A stretch of DNA of 64,000 bases from Archangiaceae bacterium (GTDB lineage Bacteria > Myxococcota > Myxococcia > Myxococcales > Myxococcaceae), in contig JADJNS010000027.1 in NCBI GenBank assembly GCA_016714225.1, positions 62,001 to 126,000 of the forward strand, given 5' to 3'. Below the pieces are notes generated by a model. It was not told the origin of the DNA and searched no databases. It saw only the letters and a list, made by a program, of their open reading frames with translations. The translations under genes were made by a program, and so were the position numbers. Of this stretch, positions 1-7,564 are shown in pieces. Position 1 is the stretch's first letter, and each line of letters starts with the position of its first letter.

Positions 1-56
1 TCGAGGCGGTGCAGACAACCGGTGCTGAACAACGCAATCAGCAGGAGTGGCCGCAT
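1..56 (-). CDS. Lipoprotein, N-terminal fragment (cut by window edge)
   Basis: Only the first 18 codons lie in the window; the gene runs leftward off the edge. They read MRPLLLIALFSTGCLHRL, a short positively charged start, a hydrophobic core and a lipobox (STGC), so this is the signal peptide of a secreted lipoprotein. It starts 26 bp after the stop of the lipoprotein upstream on the same strand, so the two are probably co-transcribed. The mature protein is outside the window and its function is unknown. Confidence 0.55.
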   Translation of the reverse strand, partial: MRPLLLIALFSTGCLHRL

Positions 57-82
57 GGTGGCGGACACCCTAGCAAAGGTCG

Positions 83-793
83 TCAGTACGGGTCGGCCTG
101 GCAGGCGTCGACCGACGCCTGGCACGACCCACCGTCGGCTTCGCACCCGCCCCCGTCACAGCCGGCGCGGCAATCGAGCACCGCCTGCCAGAGCGAGGCC
201 CCTGCGCCGCCCGAGACCGGCGTCGAGCAGTCACACTCGAGGGCCTTCTTGCAGGGGCAGTGGCCTGCCTTTTCACATTCGGTCAGCCACTCGATGTGTA
301 TCGGCAAGCTGGGCCGCTTGCCGCCCACGTCGCTGGTGACCATCGCCGTGCCGGCCGACGCGCCGGGCAGCCAGATGGGTCGCGTGATTCGCGCCCCGTT
401 CTCGTACGCGTACGTCGAGACGCTGTCGCGGTTGCGCGCGGCGAGCGCGCCATCGACGGTGACCTGGGTATCGTGCGAGATGCAGCTGGGCAGGTCCGTG
501 CCACGCAGCACCAGCTGCACCGGCACCATCGCCGCGCCCTGACCGCCGTTGATGAGCCAGACCGGGTCGTTCGCGGAGAGCATTCGCGGCGGCAGGTCGA
601 TGAGCGCTGCCGAGGTGCTGTAGCGCTCCGAGTCGATGCGCGGAGTGGCGAACTCCACCGAGTCGATGTGCCCGTTGCTCGGCGCGGAACACCCGTCGCT
701 GGGCGGCGGCGCCGGGTTGCCGCACTGGCAGGCGAGCAACACCGCGATCGAGAGCCCACCGAGCACGACCAGCGTCAGCTTCTTCTCACTCAC
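83..793 (-). CDS. Hypothetical secreted lipoprotein with Cys-rich tail
   Basis: A 236-residue protein with a GTG start and a lipoprotein signal peptide (VLLAC, Cys at about residue 22), so it is expected to be anchored in the outer or inner membrane facing the periplasm. The body (about residues 40-190) shows no domain I recognise; it has beta-rich, Ig-like-looking stretches such as VPVQLVLRGTDL. The last 50 residues hold many cysteines (CPCKKALECDC, then CRAGCDGGGC), a pattern common in myxobacterial surface lipoproteins. The start is preceded by a GAGGGG ribosome-binding site. It is followed by another lipoprotein gene 26 bp downstream. Function unknown. Confidence 0.75.
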   Translation of the reverse strand: MSEKKLTLVVLGGLSIAVLLACQCGNPAPPPSDGCSAPSNGHIDSVEFATPRIDSERYSTSAALIDLPPRMLSANDPVWLINGGQGAAMVPVQLVLRGTDLPSCISHDTQVTVDGALAARNRDSVSTYAYENGARITRPIWLPGASAGTAMVTSDVGGKRPSLPIHIEWLTECEKAGHCPCKKALECDCSTPVSGGAGASLWQAVLDCRAGCDGGGCEADGGSCQASVDACQADPY

Positions 794-1015
794 CCGACAC
801 CCCTCAACCGGCCCGGCTCACCCAAGAAGACGAACACACCCGCGCGGCCCGGCCAGACGCTCGTCACAGTGGGACGATCGAGCAAGTCGCGTTCGAGACG
901 CAAGCGATGCGAGGCGGACGCGAAGCGCGCGCGGAGCGGCCCCAAGTGTGGCCGTGAGCACGCACTGAGCGTCCAACGAAGCAGCGCGCCGCGTATCGGA
1001 CGCGACCCCAGAGCG

Positions 1016-1765
1016 TCAGCCGCCGTCGCGGGCCGGAGGAGGTCGCTCGCCCGGCTCCTTACGGCGCGCGACCAGCAGCGCCAGGGTGACGCCGGTCTTG
1101 CCGCCGAGATCTCGGTGCAGCTCGACTTCTTGCTTGAGCGACTTCGCCGCCTCGCTCGGAGCCCGCGCCAGCGCCGCGTCGACGCCCTTGTAGTACTCGT
1201 CGAGGTCGGCCTCGCTGGGCGTCTCGATGGTCTCGGGCTCGTAGCCGTGCTTCTCGACCGAGATCAGGCACTCGCGGGGGCTCAAGAGCGGCTGGCCGAT
1301 GCGCTTCTCCCAGAACTCGAGGGCGCCCTTGTTCGGCCGCAGCCCCACCCTCACCGGCCAGGTCAGCACCAGGCGCCCGCGCAGAGCGAGAATCTTGCGC
1401 AGCCGGGGCGCCGCCTCGTCGAGCGGCATCAGCATGCGGCCCAGCACCAGAATGCCGTCGTGGCTCTGGTCCGAGAACGGCAGCGCGCTCAGGGTGGGCA
1501 CCTTCGACACCTTCACCCGGTCTGACACGCCGGCCGAGGCCACCCGCGACTCGAGCGCCTTCAAGACCTGCTCGTCGCTCTCGGCCAGGGTCACCTCGCA
1601 GCCGAGCTCTTTGGCCAGCGAGATGCCCGCCGTCGAGCCGAACAGCTCGAGCACGCGGGCGGTGTTCGTCCAGTGCGCGGTGAGCGCAATGCGACGTGCC
1701 ACCCCGTCGGACGTGTAGAGACGCCGTGCCTCGGCAGGGAGGTAGAGGGGAAACGCGTCGGCCAT
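1016..1765 (-). CDS. Class I SAM-dependent methyltransferase-like protein
   Basis: A 249-residue protein with a Rossmann-type methyltransferase outline: a glycine-containing motif I after a beta strand (RVLELFGSTAGISLAKELGC, about residues 37-56), an acidic residue ending the next strand (VTLAESDEQ), and a DGILVLGRM stretch where motif IV would be. The motif I glycines are not the usual GxGxG, so catalytic activity is uncertain. The substrate cannot be told from sequence. It is the last gene of a leftward group, PIN-PhoH, DUF493, methyltransferase, with a 38-bp gap to the DUF493 gene. Confidence 0.7.
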   Translation of the reverse strand: MADAFPLYLPAEARRLYTSDGVARRIALTAHWTNTARVLELFGSTAGISLAKELGCEVTLAESDEQVLKALESRVASAGVSDRVKVSKVPTLSALPFSDQSHDGILVLGRMLMPLDEAAPRLRKILALRGRLVLTWPVRVGLRPNKGALEFWEKRIGQPLLSPRECLISVEKHGYEPETIETPSEADLDEYYKGVDAALARAPSEAAKSLKQEVELHRDLGGKTGVTLALLVARRKEPGERPPPARDGG

Positions 1766-1803
1766 TTCAGGTCTTCACGCGACTACCATCGGCACCCGGG
1801 TAC

Positions 1804-2085
1804 TCACAAGTAGTAGAGGACACGCCGTTCCTTGTGCAGCGAATGGTAGATGGTCTGCCGCTGCTCTTCAGAGAGCAAGTAAACAGAGACCGTCAGTGAG
1901 ATGTACCGCCCCTGCCGGCTGGGCTGCTCGCTGATCGAATCGGGGCTCACCTCGGTTCCCAGCAGCCTCTTGAACAGCGCGCGAACGTACTCGCGAAAAC
2001 CGTGCTCCTGCTTGCCCATCACCTTGAAGGCGTAGACCGTGGGGTACTCGATGAGCGGCGGCTTGTCGGGCTCCATCTTCGACAC
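1804..2085 (-). CDS. DUF493 (YbeD/HP0495) family protein
   Basis: A small 93-residue protein matching the DUF493 fold (ferredoxin-like, ACT-like): YPTVYAFKVMGKQ at the start, a helix FREYVRALFKRLLG, and a second strand GRYISLTVSVYLLSEEQ followed by a helix and VLYYL. Family members are soluble cytoplasmic proteins of poorly known role, and E. coli YbeD lies near lipoate genes. Here the neighbour is a PhoH-type ATPase only 6 bp upstream, so the two are almost certainly translated from one mRNA. Confidence 0.8.
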   Translation of the reverse strand: MSKMEPDKPPLIEYPTVYAFKVMGKQEHGFREYVRALFKRLLGTEVSPDSISEQPSRQGRYISLTVSVYLLSEEQRQTIYHSLHKERRVLYYL

Positions 2086-2091
2086 CGCAGT

Positions 2092-3414
2092 CTAGAGCAG
2101 GTTGGTGGCCAGCTCGGCGAGCTGCGACCGCTCGCCCTTGGCCATGGTGATGTGCCCCGCGATGCGCTCGTTCTTGAACCGGTTCACCACGTGCACGAGG
2201 CCGTTGTTGGTCGAGTCCACGTAGGGGTTGTCGATCTGGAACGGGTCGCCGGTCAGCACGATCTTGGTGTTGTCGCCCACCCGGGTGATGATCGTCTTCA
2301 CCTCGTGCGGGGTGAGGTTCTGCGCCTCGTCGACGATGATGTACTGGTTGGGAATCGAGCGGCCACGAATGTAGGTGAGCGGCTCGATCTCGATGATGCC
2401 CAGGTCCATCAGCTCGTGGTGGCCCCGCCCGGCCTTCTTGTCGGCGCGCGAGAGGTTCATCAGGAACTCGACGTTGTCGAAGATGGGCTGCATCCACGGG
2501 TTGAGCTTCTGCTCGACGTCGCCCGGCAGGTAGCCGATGTCGCGCCCCAGCGGGAAGATGGGCCGTGACACCAGGAGCTTCTGGTACACGCTCTCTTCGG
2601 TCACCTTGGTGAGGCCGCAGGCGATCGCCAGCAGCGTCTTGCCGGTGCCCGCCTTGCCCACCACCGTGACCAGCTTGATCTCGTCGTTGAGCAGCAGGTC
2701 GAGCAGGTAGGTCTGCTCCATGTTGCGGGCGCGCACGCCCCACACGCCTTCTTTGCCGGTGCGCACCAGCGGCACGATGCGGCTCTTGGCGCCGTTGAAG
2801 CGGCCCATCGCGGTGTGCGAGGGGTTCGCGGCGTCTTTGAGCAGCACGAACTGGTTGGGAACCAGCGACTCTTGCCCCGGCACCTCGACCTCGGCGCCCG
2901 GCTTGTACATCTGGTCGATCAGCTCGGCCGGAACGTTGATCTCGACGAACCCCGAGTAGAGGTCGCTGATCTCGACCCGCTCGGGCTCGAAGTCTTGCGC
3001 CTCGAGGCCGAGGGCGTCGGCGCGAATGCGCAGGTTGGTGTCTTTGGTGATGAAGTACGTCGGCGTCGACGGGTCGCGAATCTTCGCGTCGATCGCCACC
3101 GCGAGAATGCGGTTGTCCATCAGCTGCCCGTCGGCCATCGACTTCGGCAGCTCGTGGTCGGTGAACGAGACCTTGAGCACGCCGTTGTTGGGCAGCGCCA
3201 CCCCCTCGGCGAGCGTGCCCTCGACGCGATGCATGTCGAGGTAGCGGGCCATCTGGCGGGCGTTGCGCCCCAGCTCGCTCATGTCCTTCTTGAACTGGTC
3301 GAGCTCTTCGATGACGTAGATGGGAATGATGACGGTGTTGTCATCGAACGAGTAGATGGAGCGCGGATCGTGCAGCAGGACGTTGGTGTCGAGGACGAAG
3401 TTCTTACGCGCCAA
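2092..3414 (-). CDS. PIN-PhoH fusion ATPase/RNA helicase-nuclease (PhoH2 type)
   Basis: A 440-residue protein with an N-terminal PIN domain (FVLDTNVLLHDP with the first acidic residue, later acidic residues around AVAIDAKIRD and ITKDTNLRIRA) joined to a C-terminal PhoH ATPase (Walker A GKAGTGKT at about residue 255, Walker B IIVDEAQNLTPHE, then VLTGDPFQID). PhoH2-type proteins are reported to unwind and cut RNA, and some act as toxin-like modules, but no antitoxin gene is seen here. The start is TTG with a strong AGAGGGG ribosome-binding site 3-4 nt upstream. Length and domain order are typical of the family (Bacillus YlaK-like). Confidence 0.92.
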   Translation of the reverse strand: MARKNFVLDTNVLLHDPRSIYSFDDNTVIIPIYVIEELDQFKKDMSELGRNARQMARYLDMHRVEGTLAEGVALPNNGVLKVSFTDHELPKSMADGQLMDNRILAVAIDAKIRDPSTPTYFITKDTNLRIRADALGLEAQDFEPERVEISDLYSGFVEINVPAELIDQMYKPGAEVEVPGQESLVPNQFVLLKDAANPSHTAMGRFNGAKSRIVPLVRTGKEGVWGVRARNMEQTYLLDLLLNDEIKLVTVVGKAGTGKTLLAIACGLTKVTEESVYQKLLVSRPIFPLGRDIGYLPGDVEQKLNPWMQPIFDNVEFLMNLSRADKKAGRGHHELMDLGIIEIEPLTYIRGRSIPNQYIIVDEAQNLTPHEVKTIITRVGDNTKIVLTGDPFQIDNPYVDSTNNGLVHVVNRFKNERIAGHITMAKGERSQLAELATNLL

Positions 3415-3472
3415 TGGGTCCCCTCTAGAGGAGTCGGACAGCGACTCAGGTTCGTGAATCAGTATAGCGAGG

Positions 3473-4033
3473 TCAAACGTATTTGATGGCTACGATCGTC
3501 AGCTCGATCTCACCCTTGGGCCGCAGCACCGTCACGGTGTCACCCTTGTTTCGACCCAGTAACGCCTTGCCGATGGGCGACTCGACGCTGATGCGGCCGC
3601 CCTTGGTGTCGGTCTCGTCGGGCCCCACCAGCTGGTAGGTCGACTTGCTGCCGTCGTCTTCGTTCTCCAGGGTCACCGTGGCGCCGAAGAACACCTTGCT
3701 CACGTCTTTCTGCTCGGTGGGGTCGACCTCGATGAGCACCCTCAGGCGCCGCTGGAGAAAGTGCATGCGGCGGTCGATCTCGCGCAGCCGCTTCTTGCCG
3801 TAGATGTACTCGGCGTTCTCGCTGCGATCTCCCTGGGCCGCGGCGGCGCTCACCTCGGCGGTGACCTTGGGGCGCTCGACGTTGAGCAGGGCCTTCAGCT
3901 CGGCGTGCATCTTCGCCGCCCCGACCCGGGTAATGTACTGCTTGCCCCTGGGGCCCTCGTCTTCTTCGGGGGCGTCGAAATTCAGCGGCTCGTCGTCGGG
4001 CGGCTCGTCGTTCGACTTGAATGCCTTGCTCAC
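3473..4033 (-). CDS. greB: Transcript cleavage factor GreB/GreA family
   Basis: A 186-residue protein. The N-terminal coiled coil carries the GreB signature AAAQGDRSENAEYIYGKKR followed by LREIDRRMHFLQRRL; the C-terminal FKBP-like domain has VFFGATVTLENEDDG and ISVESPIGKALLGRNKGD. These factors enter the secondary channel of RNA polymerase and stimulate cleavage of backtracked RNA; the acidic tip residues are in the DRSENAEY motif. The first 30 residues form an acidic, probably disordered extension (DEPPDDEP) not found in E. coli GreB. GTG start; the start region overlaps the promoter of the divergent lipoprotein gene. Confidence 0.9.
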   Translation of the reverse strand: MSKAFKSNDEPPDDEPLNFDAPEEDEGPRGKQYITRVGAAKMHAELKALLNVERPKVTAEVSAAAAQGDRSENAEYIYGKKRLREIDRRMHFLQRRLRVLIEVDPTEQKDVSKVFFGATVTLENEDDGSKSTYQLVGPDETDTKGGRISVESPIGKALLGRNKGDTVTVLRPKGEIELTIVAIKYV

Positions 4034-4054
4034 GGGGGCTTTCTACCGTAATTG
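4026..4054 (+). promoter_or_regulatory. Candidate sigma70-type promoter for the Ig-like lipoprotein
   Basis: TTGCTC, 17 nt, TAATTG lies 11 nt before the ATG at 4066. The -35 box overlaps the first codons of greB on the other strand, so the two genes would compete for polymerase. Seen by eye only. Confidence 0.35.
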
Positions 4055-4065
4055 CGCGCGCCAAG

Positions 4066-4641
4066 ATGCGACGGCTCTCTCTCGGTCTACTGGTGCTGGC
4101 GGCTGCCGCCTGCGACAAGATCGACTACATCGAGCTCGAGCCGAGCGAGGTGGTGCTGAAGCAGCCCAACAACGAGGCGTGGCTGGTGGCGCACGGCAAG
4201 AGCCGTCAGGGGCGCCCCGGGCTGCGCGTGGTGGTCGGGTGGTCCAGCGCCGACCCCTCCATTGCGACGGTCGACAACACCGGCAAGGTGAAGCCGGTCA
4301 AGAGCGGCCACACCGAGATCGTGGCGAAGTACAAAGACGTCGAGGCGCGGGTGCCGGTCGACGTGCTGTACGTCGAGAAGGTCGCGGTCGAGCCGACCGA
4401 GCTCAAGCTGGTGCAAGACGGCGAGTCGGTCGAGCTGCACGCCAAGGCGTTCGACTACCGCGGTAAAGAGCTCAAAGATCGCACCCCCACCTTCAACGGC
4501 TCCGACGCGAAGGTGATCTCGGTGGCGCAGAACGCGGTATTCGGTATGGGAGCAGGCAACGCCACCGTGACCGTGCAGATCGATGGCATCAAGACCACCG
4601 TCCCGGTGACGGTAGAAAAAGCGAAGGCAGCAAAGAAGTAA
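4066..4641 (+). CDS. Lipoprotein with bacterial Ig-like (BIG2) domains
   Basis: 191 residues from the ATG at 4066, chosen because it places a lipoprotein signal (MRRLSLGLLVLAAAACDK) at the very start; longer in-frame starts give a poor N-terminus. Two Ig-like repeats follow: one with the BIG2 pattern VGWSSADPSIATVDNTGKV and SGHTEIVAKYKD, and a second with VEPTELKLVQDGESVEL ending in GNATVTVQIDG. Such domains serve adhesion or spacing at the cell surface. The protein ends in a lysine-rich tail. Divergent from greB and just upstream of the tRNA genes. Confidence 0.8.
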   Translation: MRRLSLGLLVLAAAACDKIDYIELEPSEVVLKQPNNEAWLVAHGKSRQGRPGLRVVVGWSSADPSIATVDNTGKVKPVKSGHTEIVAKYKDVEARVPVDVLYVEKVAVEPTELKLVQDGESVELHAKAFDYRGKELKDRTPTFNGSDAKVISVAQNAVFGMGAGNATVTVQIDGIKTTVPVTVEKAKAAKK

Positions 4642-4649
4642 CGCGTAGC

Positions 4650-4722
<73 letters not shown>

Positions 4723-4753
4723 TGTAGAGGCAGCACCGCAGTGAAAAGCAGTA

Positions 4754-4826
4754 GGCCCCATCGTCTAGCGGTCTAGGACATTGCCCTTTCACGGCAAGAA
4801 CACGAGTTCGAATCTCGTTGGGGTCA
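4754..4826 (+). tRNA. tRNA-Glu (anticodon UUC)
   Basis: A 73-nt cloverleaf: acceptor GGCCCCA with TGGGGTC (one G-U pair), anticodon stem TTGCC/GGCAA around loop CTTTCAC (anticodon TTC), T-arm ACGAG TTCGAAT CTCGT, discriminator A at 4826, no encoded CCA. It lies 31 nt after tRNA-Lys. The next base, 4827, is the first base of a TTG codon in frame with the downstream pseudokinase. Confidence 0.95.
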
Positions 4827-6230
4827 TTGGGGAAGGACGCGCTGGGCGAAGTCTTCACCGAGAAGCGCGGTGGGCGCCTCGTTCAAGTGCGGCGCATGAT
4901 CGTCGCCCAGAGCGCGGTGGCCGAGGTGGTCGCCGAGGCCACCGCCGCGATGAGCCTCTCGCACGCGTCGATCGTACAGCCCCTCGAGGTGAAGGCCGAC
5001 GGCGGGCTGGTGACGGTGGTCACCGAGGCCATCGAGGCGCGAACCCTGCGCGGGCTGCTCACCACCCTGGCCTCGACCGGAGAAAAGCTGCCGGTGAGCC
5101 ACGCCACCTGGCTGGCCATCAAGCTGCTCGAGGCGCTCGAGCAGGCGCAGGCGCGCAAGGTCGACGGCCGCACCGCCCCGCTCTTTCACGGCCGGCTGTC
5201 TCCCGAGCACGTGCTGCTCACCTCCATCGGCGAGGTGCGGCTCACCGGCTGGGGGCTCGACGCGGCGGCGCGCAGCCTGGTGCGGCCGGTGGCCAAGACC
5301 GACCCGGCGTTCGCCTACCTCTCTCCCGAGCAGGTGGCGGGCAGCAGCCCGGGCGCGGCGAGCGACAACTTTTCGGTGGGCGCGATTCTCGTCGAGGCGC
5401 TGCTGGGCAAGCCGCTGTTCGTAGAAGACACTTTCGCCCAGACGTTCGAGGCGATCTCCAACCGCAGCGCACCGGCGTTGCGCGACGCGCGCGACAACGT
5501 GCCCAAGGCGCTCGACGAGGCGGTGGCCTGGGCGTTGGACAAGGTGGCCGATCGCCGCGCGTCGCGGCCCGAGGCGCTGCGCACCCGGCTCGAGGCGTTT
5601 CAGGGAATGCTCGACGTGGGCGATCGCATCAAGCCGTACGAGCACCCCAAGCGCCTGGCCGATCTGATGCGGCTGCGCATGAAGGCGCCCGCGACGGCCA
5701 CCGACGTCACCAGCATGGAGCCCACCAGGGCCGAAGCGCCCGCGAGCCGCCGGCGCCCGCTGCTGTGGCTGCTGCGCCTGCTCTTCGTCGGCCTGGTGGG
5801 GGCGTTCGCCTACTTCGTGTGGCAAGACTGGAGAGACCTCGAGCCGAAGATCCGCGCGCGCATTCCCCCCCAGGTCGCCACCCCGCTGGGCATCGACCAG
5901 GAGGTGGTGCTGCCGGTCGATGCCGGGGTCGACGCAGGCCCGGCCGACGCAGGTCTCGCAGACGGCGGAGCAGCCGATGCGGGGGTCGCCGACGCGGGCG
6001 CGCTGGCGCCGCTGCCGGCGCTGCTCACCATCGAGAGCGTGCCGCCGAAGGCGACGGTGCAGATCGACGGCCGAACGGTGGGCGTCACCCCGCTGACGCG
6101 CTTCGAGCTGCCGGCGGGAGAGCACGAGGTGGTGGTGATCTCGAAGAAGCTGCACGTCGAGCTGTCGCAGAGCGTGAGCCTCGTGCCGGGCGAGAGCAAG
6201 AAGCTCACAGTGAAGCTCAAGCGACGGTGA
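4827..6230 (+). CDS. Transmembrane pseudokinase with C-terminal PEGA domain
   Basis: 467 residues from TTG at 4827 (470 from TTG at 4818, which lies inside tRNA-Glu). The order is kinase-like domain, membrane span (LLWLLRLLFVGLVGAFAYF, about residues 311-331), Ala/Asp/Gly linker with DAG repeats, and PEGA domain (IESVPPKATVQIDGRTVG onward). The kinase fold is recognisable but the catalytic residues are gone: the VAIK lysine is Arg (VQVRRM), HRDxKPEN reads HGRLSPEH, and DFG reads GWG, while the APE-like YLSPEQ and the downstream DNFSVG motif remain. So it probably binds or scaffolds rather than phosphorylates. The N-lobe begins at the glycine loop with no preceding strand, which suggests 5' loss or an unusual start. 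No Shine-Dalgarno is seen. Confidence 0.8.
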   Translation: MGKDALGEVFTEKRGGRLVQVRRMIVAQSAVAEVVAEATAAMSLSHASIVQPLEVKADGGLVTVVTEAIEARTLRGLLTTLASTGEKLPVSHATWLAIKLLEALEQAQARKVDGRTAPLFHGRLSPEHVLLTSIGEVRLTGWGLDAAARSLVRPVAKTDPAFAYLSPEQVAGSSPGAASDNFSVGAILVEALLGKPLFVEDTFAQTFEAISNRSAPALRDARDNVPKALDEAVAWALDKVADRRASRPEALRTRLEAFQGMLDVGDRIKPYEHPKRLADLMRLRMKAPATATDVTSMEPTRAEAPASRRRPLLWLLRLLFVGLVGAFAYFVWQDWRDLEPKIRARIPPQVATPLGIDQEVVLPVDAGVDAGPADAGLADGGAADAGVADAGALAPLPALLTIESVPPKATVQIDGRTVGVTPLTRFELPAGEHEVVVISKKLHVELSQSVSLVPGESKKLTVKLKRR

Positions 6231-6295
6231 AGCGCGCCTTACGCGTGGCGAAGACCATGAATCGACAGCCCGGGGCGCCGTAAGTAGAAGGCACC

Positions 6296-6679
6296 ATGCT
6301 CTCTACCGCGCTCGTGCTCTTCGTCGCTGCTGCTCCCGCCAAGTCTCAAGCGCTTCTCGACAAAGGCAAGGCGGCGTTTCAGATCAACTGCGTGGCCTGT
6401 CACGGCGAGAAGGGCGCGGGCGACGGCCCGGGCGCCGCGGCCTTGAACCCCAAGCCGCGCAACTACGCCAAAGACCCGTTCAAGCAGGGCGACAAGCTGG
6501 AAGACATCTTCGCCACGCTGACCAAAGGTGTACCCGGCACCCCGATGGTGGCGTTCGCGCACCTGGCCGAAGAAGATCGCTGGGCGCTGGCCTACTGGGT
6601 GCTCGAGCTCAAGGGCGCGGGCAACGACAAGCCGGCAGTGCTCGACGCGGGCACCAAGACGCCGCCCAAGAAGAAGTAG
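6296..6679 (+). CDS. Secreted class I c-type cytochrome
   Basis: 127 residues with a cleavable signal peptide (MLSTALVLFVAAAPAKSQA) and a single haem-binding CVACH motif at about residue 36. A probable distal Met ligand lies in PGTPMVAFAHL. Size and layout fit the cytochrome c6/cbb3-III-like group (Cytochrom_C), acting as a periplasmic electron carrier. The C-terminal tail is lysine-rich (TPPKKK). An AGAAGG ribosome-binding site precedes the ATG. It follows the pseudokinase by 65 bp; whether they share an mRNA is unclear. Confidence 0.9.
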   Translation: MLSTALVLFVAAAPAKSQALLDKGKAAFQINCVACHGEKGAGDGPGAAALNPKPRNYAKDPFKQGDKLEDIFATLTKGVPGTPMVAFAHLAEEDRWALAYWVLELKGAGNDKPAVLDAGTKTPPKKK

Positions 6680-6787
6680 GGACGAGGGGCAGACCCAAAC
6701 CCTGCCCTCGCCCCCACCAACCCCCTGGCCGAGCCGCTGGCCCTTGGCCTGACCCTGCCGGGCCTGCAGCGCAGGGCCGAAGTGACC

Positions 6788-6809
6788 CTGTCACGACTCG
6801 CCGTGACAG
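6788..6809. terminator. Hairpin between convergent genes
   Basis: A perfect 8-bp stem, CTGTCACG and CGTGACAG, with a 6-nt loop lies between the cytochrome gene (rightward) and the next gene (leftward, stop at 6820). There is no T-run, so intrinsic termination would be weak, but the position fits a two-way terminator. Confidence 0.45.
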
Positions 6810-6819
6810 CGCCCGCCAT

Positions 6820-7542
6820 TCACCGCATCACCGCACTGAACCGCACCAGCTCTCCAGGCATCCGGTAGGCGCCCCTCGCGCCCATCGCCACCACCACATG
6901 CGAGCAGAGCGCCCACGCAAAGCCCTCATCGCAAGCGAGCCCCGCCCGATAGAACGCCGACAGCCCGGTGGGCTTGCTCTCGACCCCGCAGATGCGCCGC
7001 ACGTCGGCGTGCTCGTGGTTCCAGCGAAAGACGAACTCGTCGGGCTCGTACGTGCCCAGCTCGACGAGCTTCGCGCCCTCGTCGACCTTGAGTGACTCCT
7101 GCAGACCAGCGAACGCAGCCTGGGTGCCGAGCACGGCATCGAGCAGCGCGTCGGTGATGAGAAGCTCGTCGAGCTCGGCCCGCGAGACCCGCGTCAACCA
7201 CACCGACTTCTCTCCATCGAGCAGCTCGAAGTCGGCATGGTCGGGCCCCTTCCGCACCCGCGCCTTGCCGCCGAGCCAGGTCTTGCCCGCATGCGAGAGC
7301 CGGTGGGCGAGCTCATCGAGGCCCTCACCGAGCCGCGCCGCCTCGTGCTCCCGCGAGATGCCGAGCTCGGGCGAAGGCCGGGGCGCCTTGGCCCCCTCAC
7401 CGCGGGTCGACAGCGCGGCCAGCTTCAGCCCTGCCCGCGTCGGCACCACCTCGAGCTCGACCTGCGCCCAGCCTCCGGGCGCGAGCACCATCAACGAGTC
7501 GTGCAGCGAGTAGACGATCGCCTTGAGCGGGTCTTCGGTCAC
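6820..7542 (-). CDS. Uncharacterised cytoplasmic protein
   Basis: 240 residues, GTG start, no signal peptide or membrane span. I do not recognise the family. The C-terminal half alternates charged and aromatic residues (EFVFRWNHEHADVRRICGV, then SAFYRAGLACDEGFAWALC) and faintly resembles DUF6882-type proteins, which are small alpha/beta proteins sometimes linked to immunity loci; this is only a resemblance. It reads toward the cytochrome gene and lies 22 bp downstream of the start-distal Cys-rich lipoprotein gene's stop, so both leftward genes could be on one mRNA. Confidence 0.6.
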   Translation of the reverse strand: MTEDPLKAIVYSLHDSLMVLAPGGWAQVELEVVPTRAGLKLAALSTRGEGAKAPRPSPELGISREHEAARLGEGLDELAHRLSHAGKTWLGGKARVRKGPDHADFELLDGEKSVWLTRVSRAELDELLITDALLDAVLGTQAAFAGLQESLKVDEGAKLVELGTYEPDEFVFRWNHEHADVRRICGVESKPTGLSAFYRAGLACDEGFAWALCSHVVVAMGARGAYRMPGELVRFSAVMR

Positions 7543-7564
7543 GCGCCGCTTCTATCAAGAGCCC

